Shown one piece after another: positions 39,231-47,033 of a stretch of 64,000 nt of DNA (positions within the stretch are counted from its first letter, which is position 1; each line of letters starts with the position of its first letter). The notes under the pieces were generated by a model, which saw only the letters and a program-made list of their open reading frames with translations, searched no databases and was not told the origin of the DNA. A program made the position numbers and the translations under genes. Origin of the DNA: Desulfobacteraceae bacterium (lineage in GTDB: Bacteria > Desulfobacterota > Desulfobacteria > Desulfobacterales > SURF-7); assembly GCA_003599865.1 (NCBI GenBank), contig QZKS01000028.1, positions 1-64,000 of the forward strand. Reading direction: 5' to 3'.

Positions 39231-39244
39231 TTATCGAACCCGTT

Positions 39245-39667
39245 TTGAAGAATCGTTTTGTTGTATACTGGATGCCGGTTATCATGCTCTGCATCCTGAT
39301 CTTTTATCATTCTTCCCAGCCCTACCCGGAGTCGATTCCCCCGATTCCATTTCTGGACAAACTGATTCACTTTCTGGTCTATGGACTGCTTGGTGCCCTG
39401 TTTTTCCGGGCCATCCGGAACAGGGATAACCGCCGCCATGGAAGGATCGGTTTGATCATAATGGGAATCATGTCAGCCTCCCTTTACGGAATCACCGATG
39501 AAATCCATCAATCCTTTATTCCGGAGCGGGTCGCGGATATCTATGATGTCATGGCAGATATCCTGGGAAGCTCGGCCGGTGTCCTGTTGTATCAGTATTT
39601 TATCCGTCGATATTATACATTTTTTCCATACCATTCTCACATTGACAAAATTGAAAACTTTATATAA
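39245..39667 (+). CDS. VanZ family protein
   Basis: FLDKLIHFLVYGLLGALFFRA, GITDEIHQSFIPERVADIYDVMADILGSSAG. Confidence 0.9.
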   Translation: MKNRFVVYWMPVIMLCILIFYHSSQPYPESIPPIPFLDKLIHFLVYGLLGALFFRAIRNRDNRRHGRIGLIIMGIMSASLYGITDEIHQSFIPERVADIYDVMADILGSSAGVLLYQYFIRRYYTFFPYHSHIDKIENFI

Positions 39668-39749
39668 AAAAAATCTTTGCGTTAAACACCGCCAAGCGGA
39701 TTAAAAAAGCATAACTGTGCCGTCACGGACACTATGTAAAGGATGTATC

Positions 39750-42518
39750 ATGACTTTTCAAAACAAAATCTCCATCAACGGAAACACGTTTGCCTTTGAA
39801 CCAGGTGAAACCATCCTGGAAGTGGCACACCGAAACAACATAGATATTCCTTCTCTCTGCCACCTGAAAGGAACCACACCCACAGGCTCTTGCCAAATCT
39901 GTGTCGTCCAGATTGCGGGCAGGCCGGACCTTGCGACCGCCTGTTCAACCCCTGCGGAGAATGATATATCTGTCCTGACAGAATCACCCCGGGTCATTGC
40001 CTCCCGGAAAAACACCCTGAAAACATTTCTGGCCTCAGGCAATCATAATTGTGCCGTAAGCGATTCCTATGGCAAAGACTGGACGGAACTGCAGCTGAAG
40101 GTTCAAAAGGATGATGAGAGCAAAGAGTTGTGTCCGGTGTGGGGTGACTGCAGATTGCAGGACCTGGCCTATCGATACCAGGTTACCGGAAATCGGGAGC
40201 GGATTACGGAATTCCCGTATAAAATGGAAACCGTCAATCCATTCATTGTCCGTGATTTTTCCCGATGCATCTTATGTGGAAGGTGCGTGAAAGCCTGTCG
40301 GGAAATCCAGGTCAATAACGCAATTGACTTTAACACCCCGGAACATCCGTCCAAAATCATTGCCAAAGACGATCAGGCACTGAAAGATTCCGATTGCGTT
40401 TTCTGTGGGGAATGCATTCAGGTCTGCCCGGTCGGCGCCCTGGTGGAAAAGGACATCCGCTATCATGTCCGCCAGTGGGATACCCGGAAGGTCAGAACGA
40501 CATGCAGCTACTGCGGTGTGGGATGCCAGATGTTTCTGCATGTAAAAGACAATAGAATTGTCAAGGTTTCCGGTGTGGAAGGTGTTGAACCCAACCATGG
40601 AAGTCTTTGCGTAAAAGGACGGTTTGGATTCAATTTTGTTCATTCTCAGGACAGGCTGACCATGCCCCTGATCAAGGAAAACGGAAAATTTCGGGAAGCC
40701 TCATGGGAAGAAGCGACAAATCTGGTGGCTGAAAAATTAAAGGCCATCAAGTCGAAAAACGGCCCCGACGCCATCGGTGTTCTCACCTCGGCACGAGTTT
40801 CCAATGAAGAAAATTATATTGCCCATAAGTTTACCAGGGCTGTCTTAAAGACCAATAATATCGATCACTGCGCCCGTCTCTGACATTCCTCCACCGTGGC
40901 CGGTCTGGCCGCAGCTTTTGGAAGTGGCGCAATGACAAACACCATCGCCGATGTTGAAACGGCAGATGCCATTCTGCTGACCGGAACCAACACAACCGAA
41001 AACCATCCGGTCCTGTCCACGTTTATCAAAAGAGCGGTTACCAAACGGGGGGCCAAACTCATTGTCGTGGATCCGAGAAAGATCAAGCTTACCGAATTTT
41101 CCGATCAATGGTTGAGGCCCGCGCTGGGAAGCGATGTTGCCTGGATCAACGGTATGATGCATGTCATCATCAAGGAGGGATTACACGATAAGACCTTTAT
41201 TGAACAACGAACGGAAAAGTTCGAGGAAGTCAAAGCCGTTGTTGAAAAATACAACCCGGAAAAGGTGGAAGAAATCACCGGAATTCCGGCGCAATCCATT
41301 ATCGATGCGGCCAGAACCTATGCATCCGCCAAAGCCGGGGCTATCGTGTACTGCATGGGAATCACCCAGCATACCAGCGGAACCGACAATGTAAAATCCC
41401 TGGCCAATCTGGCCATGCTCTGCGGCAACCTGGGCATTTATGGCGGCGGCGTAAATCCGCTGCGCGGTCAGAACAATGTGCAGGGAGCCTGCGACATGGG
41501 CGGCCTTCCCAATGTGTTTACCGCATATCAGCCGGTCACCAACGACGACGTCCGGAAATCCCTGGAAACCAAATGGGGCGTCACCGGCATGTCGGCCAAA
41601 CCCGGATTGACCGCGACCCAGATGGTGCCCAAAGCCCATGACGGCGAGTTGAAGGCCCTGTATGTCATCGGTGAAAATCCGCTTGTCTCGGACCCGGACC
41701 TCAATCATGCGGAAAAGAGTTTAAAAAATCTTGAGTTTCTGGTGGTTCAGGATATTTTTATGACGGAAACCGCGCAACTGGCCGATGTGGTTCTTCCCTC
41801 CCGATGCTTTGCGGAAAAAGACGGAACCTTTTCCAACACGGAACGAAGGGTCCAGCGGATTCGAAAAGCCGTGGAACCGCCCGGGCAGGCAAAATATGAC
41901 TGGGAGATCATCTGCGACATTGCGACCCGGATGGGATATCCCATGTCCTACAACGACCCGAAACAGATCATGGAAGAAATCGCAAGTGTGACTCCTTCCT
42001 ATGCCGGCATCACCTATGACCGCATCGAAGAGGTCGGCATTCACTGGCCTTGTCCGAATCCCAGCCATCCGGGAACGCCTGTACTTCATACCCAACAGTT
42101 CCCGAGAGGGAAAGGCCTGTTTCATGCCATTGAATACCAGCCGCCGGCGGAAAATACGGATAATGAATATCCCCTGTATCTGACCACCGGACGGGTTATT
42201 TACCATTATCACACCGGTACCATGACCCGGAAAACAGAAGGGTTGAATGAGCGCTCACCGGAAAGCTTTGTCGAGGTCTCCAAACAGGACGCCGATACCT
42301 ACGGCATTCAAGACGGTGCCATGGCGATGGTTTCTTCCAGACGAGGGAAAATCTCCGTCCGGGTAAAAATTTCGGATAAAGCAGTGGACGGAACGGTATT
42401 TATTCCATTCCATTTTGCAGAAGCGGCCGCCAACAAACTGACCAATGCGGCTCTTGATCCGGTTTCCAAGATTCCGGAATTCAAGGTTTGTGCGATCAAG
42501 ATTTCCAAAGCCGCATAA
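39750..42518 (+). CDS. fdhA: Selenocysteine-containing formate dehydrogenase alpha subunit (N-terminal 2Fe-2S/4Fe-4S domains); TGA 40881-40883 = Sec
   Basis: [26 protein letters not shown] across two in-frame track ORFs; upstream TTCSYCGVGCQM; ferredoxin-like N-terminus. Confidence 0.96.
40884..40915 (+). promoter_or_regulatory. Bacterial SECIS element
   Basis: Hairpin immediately 3' of UGA with GGCC (40898-40901)-GGUCU-GGCC (40907-40910) apical stem-loop. Confidence 0.8.
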
Positions 42519-42543
42519 TCTCTGTTTTAAAACATAATAATAC

Positions 42544-42577
42544 AAAAGCCGGATGCCCCACAGCATCCGGCTTTTTT
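42544..42577 (+). terminator. Rho-independent terminator
   Basis: AAGCCGGATGC-CCCACA-GCATCCGGCTTTTTT. Confidence 0.93.
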
Positions 42578-42651
42578 CTCTCTGAATCCCTCTATATGAA
42601 ATCATGCACTACCTATTCCCCATAGACTCATATACTATACCTGAAAATTCT

Positions 42652-42682
42652 CCCCTCGAGGGGGGCGCAGGGGGGTGTAGCA
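42652..42682. repeat. G/C-run palindromic intergenic repeat
   Basis: CCCCTCGAGGGG palindrome followed by ggcgcaggggggtgt. Confidence 0.4.
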
Positions 42683-42787
42683 TATTAAAACCACACTATA
42701 TTCATCACAAAAACTTGCGCCGGACACGACAAAGAAAAAGGTTCTCCCGAGGCGCAACCCCGCTCCATGAATAATTTTAAGACTTCG

Positions 42788-42843
42788 TCGTTCAAACTCG
42801 TGGATAAGGGATAAACCCCTTATCCGACTCAGACAGTGAACGA
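42788..42843. repeat. Long imperfect hairpin repeat-like element
   Basis: Outer arms TCGTTCA/TGAACGA, inner arms GGATAAGGG/CCCTTATCC around ATAAA. Confidence 0.5.
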
Positions 42844-42929
42844 CTTCGCTTTAAAATCATTCATTGCGCTGCAAACCGGAACGCCGGAATCTCGCTTTTC
42901 TTATGTAAACTATTCTTTTCAATTTTATT

Positions 42930-42959
42930 CCGTCATACCGGGCTTGATCCGGTATCCAG
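42930..42959. repeat. Interspersed palindromic repeat of the CCGTCATxCCGG...CCGGxATCCAG type
   Basis: ccgtcATACCGGgcttgatCCGGTATccag. Confidence 0.7.
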
Positions 42960-43235
42960 AAAGAACATACCAGATATCGCGATATTTCAGTTCGTACCTG
43001 TCTTTGGCCGGAATAAACAACCGGTTTCCTTAAATATGTCGGCCCTGAATCACCGATCATTTGGTGTTGACATTATCTGAATAAAATGATTCTTTTGTAA
43101 ATCTTTATACTTGGCAAGATGTGGAGTATATTTTTTCCGTGCATCGCTATTCATGAAACACTCAATAGCTTGCAACCGAATACTTGAAGGAAAATGATTC
43201 CTTTAATATCAGGGTGATCTAATAATCAATGTTAT

Positions 43236-43697
43236 ATGAGAAAGAAAATGGAAAGTGAAATAGATTTCAAATTTCAAAAATGTGGGTATTGTAGATACTT
43301 TCAACCTTGTGGGAAATACGACGAGGGAGCATCGGCGGCGGACGTGGAAAGGGGGCGTTGCCGTCGTTATCCGCCCAAAGTCGACATGAGCTACTATCCA
43401 TATTTTTTGAAACATTTTATGCACATTATGGAAAACTTAGCGCAAGTTGAGCATTCTGGGGAAATTTGGCATGATTCGGATACAGACCTTCATGATATGT
43501 TAAAAACCTGCTCTATACAGCCTTATGTGCAGATGGATGACTTTTGTGGAGAGTTTAAACCTGCCAACGTTATCCAAGTGAAAAATATTGTCGATCTCTT
43601 TGAGGGATATGATTTATCGACAAATAAAATTAGTGAGATGATAGAGTATCTTAAAAGGAGCGGTAAAGGTAAGTCAAAAAAATTTCGTTTGTCATGA
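43236..43697 (+). CDS. Cys-rich hypothetical protein (putative zinc-binding)
   Basis: CGYCRYFQPCG...GRCRRYPP...CSIQPYVQMDDFCGEF. Confidence 0.6.
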   Translation: MRKKMESEIDFKFQKCGYCRYFQPCGKYDEGASAADVERGRCRRYPPKVDMSYYPYFLKHFMHIMENLAQVEHSGEIWHDSDTDLHDMLKTCSIQPYVQMDDFCGEFKPANVIQVKNIVDLFEGYDLSTNKISEMIEYLKRSGKGKSKKFRLS

Positions 43698-43707
43698 TCT
43701 CAATATC

Positions 43708-43770
43708 ATATAACCGCTGTGATCAAGAGCGACGGCAAAAAGCCGCCGCGCATTATGCAGGTTGTTATGC
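43708..43770 (+). other. attC-like site (candidate)
   Basis: ATAAC...GTTAT outer arms, GCGACGGC (43729-43736)-AAAAA-GCCGCCGC (43742-43749) inner stem; begins 11 bp after the stop codon of the preceding ORF. Confidence 0.4.
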
Positions 43771-43780
43771 ATAGGAGGCT

Positions 43781-44320
43781 ATGCTCATGAAATGGCCAGC
43801 GAAAAAAGAGAGAGAAGGCCTCGAAGTGCAGAACTTCATCAAGGAATACCAGAGGCTGGCTCTTGGGAGAAGGTTTGTCGTTGAGGAAGAGCGGGAAAAC
43901 CCGGACCGAGTCTTAAGGGACATAAAAACGAATGAAAAGTTTGGACTCGAACTCACGTCGGTCTACTTAAATAATAGGAGTGTGCCCGATGCTCATATGC
44001 GGCAAGGGAACCGCTCCATTTCTATCAATCCCTCTGAGATTGAACAGTACGAAAGAAGAATACTGAGGAGCGTTGTTGATAAGGTCTGTAAAGCAAGGCA
44101 TCATTACCGACTGGAGTTTCCTCTTATTCTGTCGGTATATGTAAACGAATATGTGTCGCTATTCATGGAGCTTGAATACTGGAAGGCTTTTTCGTCACGC
44201 TATAACCTTCTTTTTGATTGTTTCTCACCTTTCACTGAGATCGTTTTCTGGCCACTACCGAGTGCCGATAGGAATCAACCCCTGGTAGTCTCTGTGAGGG
44301 TAGAGAATTGCAATACATAG
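43781..44320 (+). CDS. Hypothetical protein, PD-(D/E)XK nuclease-like
   Basis: RENPDRVLRDIKTNEKFGLELTSVYL (PD..ExT-type core). Confidence 0.45.
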   Translation: MLMKWPAKKEREGLEVQNFIKEYQRLALGRRFVVEEERENPDRVLRDIKTNEKFGLELTSVYLNNRSVPDAHMRQGNRSISINPSEIEQYERRILRSVVDKVCKARHHYRLEFPLILSVYVNEYVSLFMELEYWKAFSSRYNLLFDCFSPFTEIVFWPLPSADRNQPLVVSVRVENCNT

Positions 44321-44370
44321 CACGTCGTTTCACCGGATTCGCTTCTCTCCCCGGTGAACTTGCCGTTGTA
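44318..44370 (+). other. attC-like site (candidate, degenerate R'')
   Basis: TTCACCGG (44331-44338)/CCGGTGAA (44353-44360), then CTTGC-CGTTG; stop codon of 43781 ORF overlaps the 5' end. Confidence 0.35.
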
Positions 44371-44422
44371 AAAAAATTCTTCATGAAAGGAAAAAATTTA
44401 GCGAAACATGGATGGGAAGGAG

Positions 44423-44758
44423 TTACTCACCGTACATATCCGTTATAAGTTTACGCAACTGGGCCGCCTTGTTGGCAGATAATTTATCGATTTTCTTTTT
44501 TAATCTTTGTTTGCTAATCGTACGAATTTGATCAATGGCAACTTCGGCATTCTTTTTCGCACATTTGATTTGAAGGCGTGTCCTCCATTTCGGGTGCAAT
44601 TTTGATGTTAACGGACAAATCACAACCGTATCCAGATATGTGTTCATTTCATCCTGACTGATTATAACGACCGGACGGATTTTTTGTATTTCTCCCCCTA
44701 TCGTGGGATTGAGGTCAGCGAAATATATTTCGTACCTTTTAATATTCAAAGTTTTCAT
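44423..44758 (-). CDS. Type II toxin, PemK/MazF family
   Basis: KRYEIYFADLNPTIGGEIQKIRPVVIISQDEMN..VVICPLTS. Confidence 0.92.
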   Translation of the reverse strand: MKTLNIKRYEIYFADLNPTIGGEIQKIRPVVIISQDEMNTYLDTVVICPLTSKLHPKWRTRLQIKCAKKNAEVAIDQIRTISKQRLKKKIDKLSANKAAQLRKLITDMYGE

Positions 44759-45011
44759 CCTCTATTCCGTCAAGAAGCGTCGTGTCAAAGTCATCCCATT
44801 GTTCTTTTTCATCAGCCATGGCTTTAAAGGTGTCTTCCCAGGAAAGCTTGCTTTCTTCTTTATTCCGAAGGAGCAGTCCGTTGTCTGTTTCTTCGATTAA
44901 AAGAGAATTTTTCAGGCCATATTTTTGAAGGAGCGTTTTGGGGATGCGAACTCCTTTGGAATTACCGATAGGGACTATTTTTGCATCTCTTGTTCGTAGC
45001 GGATCATGCAT
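44739..45011 (-). CDS. AbrB/MazE-family antitoxin
   Basis: AKIVPIGNSKGVRIPKTLLQKYGL; overlaps toxin start by 20 bp. Confidence 0.88.
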   Translation of the reverse strand: MHDPLRTRDAKIVPIGNSKGVRIPKTLLQKYGLKNSLLIEETDNGLLLRNKEESKLSWEDTFKAMADEKEQWDDFDTTLLDGIEDENFEY

Positions 45012-45040
45012 CAGAAATCTCCTGAAAATGAATATGTTAA

Positions 45041-45062
45041 AATTGTAACTATTGTAATTACA
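45041..45062. promoter_or_regulatory. Putative TA autoregulatory operator
   Basis: aatTGTAActatTGTAATTACA: perfect TGTAATTACA palindrome plus half-site, 30-50 bp upstream of antitoxin ATG. Confidence 0.4.
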
Positions 45063-45240
45063 TTTAAGACGGCTGTCAAGGTTAAACAAAACAGGAAAGC
45101 CTTGCAAAACATGTTGTAAATTTTAGTGAAATCTTAGAGTGTTATGGAATCTAATCTACTGATGATACAGAAAGTCCTTGCCTCTGAACTTTTTGGCTTG
45201 CGCTGCAATAAAGGCAGGATGAAAAAAAACACCCCTTGCG

Positions 45241-46341
45241 CTATTTTATTTTGGAAAACCCGGGAATCAATGTCTTGGTGCTTTTCACGCCCTGAAGCTT
45301 CCGAAAATTCACGTGCACAAACTGGGAAATGACTTCCGCATCTGAGCAAAGCAAATCCCTCGTTAATTCGACTTTCACCAGGATATCCGCATCCCCGTGC
45401 ACCGAATGGACCTCCTTTACTTCTTCCAGGTGAAAAAGCTTCTCCATGATCCTGAACTCCCGGTTGCCGTCCACGCTCATAAGAATAAAGGCCGTTATTC
45501 CCCGCTTCATTTCCGGATAGTCATTATCCTTTATATCCGCCATTTTTTTTCGAAACGCCTCCATGTCCTTGGGAATCAGCTTGTCAATGCCGATCCCGTA
45601 GGCTCGTTTCTGCAGTTTTGTCCATTGATGATAACTGATATAGGCATACAAATCCGCAATCGTCCGTTTCGGAAATTTTTCGATCAGCCGGCTGCGTTTA
45701 ATGATTGTATATAGCGGCCGGTATATTGTCTTATACCAATCCTGGGCAGCATCGCTAAATGTGAACTCTTGATGCTGCTCTTCTTTCAGATATTTTTCAT
45801 GGAAAGCAATCTGGTCCAGCAGGCGAACATAATGACCTGCTTCCGTCAGTCCGATCTCAGACGTCAGCCGGGTTTTGTCTGCGAATTCCGACCGTTCAAA
45901 ATACAGAATATTCTGAAACGTATTCCTGCCGGGTATGAATTCAATGACCTGCGCCAGGATCTCCTCATTCCCCAGTGCTTTTGCCGCCGAAATCCGGTGA
46001 TTCCCGTCTAGAACATAATATTCATCTTTAATCTGGTACAGCTTGACCGGCTCAAATACTTTCCCCTGCTGCATGGCCTCCTTGATCCACTCCAGCCGTT
46101 CGGTAGGGAGATGCTGCCGGGGCTGGAACCTGCTGTCAAAATCCTGGTATCGCCCGACACTCCCAACCACTGCTTTTAGCTGCACGGTCCGAATTCCCCG
46201 ATCCCGATAATCAAAAGCCGACTCCTCCTTCTGGTAGTCATCAAAACACTTTACTCCGGAAGCCGGATCGCATGTCCGGCGGGGGAAAAAGAATGTTTTA
46301 CTTTTCTTGCACGCCTTCGATATCCAGGAAGCAAAACCCAT
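45241..46341 (-). CDS. ParB/Srx-like N-terminal domain protein with C-terminal Lrp/AsnC-type (RAM) domain
   Basis: EPVKLYQIKDEYYVLDGNHRISAAKALG; C-terminus TAFILMSVDG..EVKEVHSVHGDADILVKVELTRDLL..VKSTKTLI. Confidence 0.75.
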   Translation of the reverse strand: MGFASWISKACKKSKTFFFPRRTCDPASGVKCFDDYQKEESAFDYRDRGIRTVQLKAVVGSVGRYQDFDSRFQPRQHLPTERLEWIKEAMQQGKVFEPVKLYQIKDEYYVLDGNHRISAAKALGNEEILAQVIEFIPGRNTFQNILYFERSEFADKTRLTSEIGLTEAGHYVRLLDQIAFHEKYLKEEQHQEFTFSDAAQDWYKTIYRPLYTIIKRSRLIEKFPKRTIADLYAYISYHQWTKLQKRAYGIGIDKLIPKDMEAFRKKMADIKDNDYPEMKRGITAFILMSVDGNREFRIMEKLFHLEEVKEVHSVHGDADILVKVELTRDLLCSDAEVISQFVHVNFRKLQGVKSTKTLIPGFSKIK

Positions 46342-46924
46342 AGGTGTTCACCACTCTTGTTCGTTTCACGGTTGTTATTCTGTCGGAAAAATCTTGAAAA
46401 TCCCGGTGAATATGTCCATGAATGAAATACCTTGGCTGGTATTTATCAATAAGCCGCCGGAAGCTCGCAAAACCAAGATGGCATGGATCCGGTTGGTCAT
46501 GGATACCTTTCGGAGGGGCATGGGAAATCACAATATCCACTCCTTTTTTCATCCACAAGGTAAACCGCAGCCGCCTAATAATGGAGCGCATTTGCATCTC
46601 TTTATATTGATAAGGTCCGCCATTGTACCAGATCGACCCTTCCAACCCGAGAATTCGTATTCCTTTTGTTTTTACCAGCCTGCCATGTATATCCATACAG
46701 CCTTGCGGTTTTTTTTCCATAAAACGAATGTCATGGTTTCCGCATACATAAAACAAAGGCGCCCCAAAAGAAACCGCTAAGGATGTCAGGTATTCCGGGG
46801 GAAGATCACCGCAGGACAGGATCAGATCGATCTCCTGTAAACTCTTTTCATCACCTTTGATCTCCTGAAGGGGCCTTACGACATCAGAAACAGATAACAA
46901 TCGGATTCGTTTTATTTTTTTCAT
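46298..46924 (-). CDS. Metallophosphoesterase
   Basis: DLILSCGDLPPEYL, YVCGNHD, DIVISHAPPKGI, FIHGHIH. Confidence 0.92.
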   Translation of the reverse strand: MKKIKRIRLLSVSDVVRPLQEIKGDEKSLQEIDLILSCGDLPPEYLTSLAVSFGAPLFYVCGNHDIRFMEKKPQGCMDIHGRLVKTKGIRILGLEGSIWYNGGPYQYKEMQMRSIIRRLRFTLWMKKGVDIVISHAPPKGIHDQPDPCHLGFASFRRLIDKYQPRYFIHGHIHRDFQDFSDRITTVKRTRVVNTYGFCFLDIEGVQEK

Positions 46925-47033
46925 AATCAGTTACTGGTTCAGGCTGAATTTTACCGGCAAGTGGAATGGCCCTGTGCTGATTTTAATCAATCATATTTTC
47001 TAAAGCAAATATTGTTTTACACATATGTGGATA

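Noticed and set aside
40896-42518. Separate GTG-start ORF for the C-terminal half of formate dehydrogenase
   Set aside because: Same frame as the upstream half across a TGA at the conserved Sec position; better explained as one selenoprotein gene.
42857-43060. 67-aa minus-strand ORF with FWIPDQARYDG
   Set aside because: This is the translation of an interspersed palindromic repeat (CTGGATACCGGATCAAGCCCGGTATGACGG), not a protein gene.
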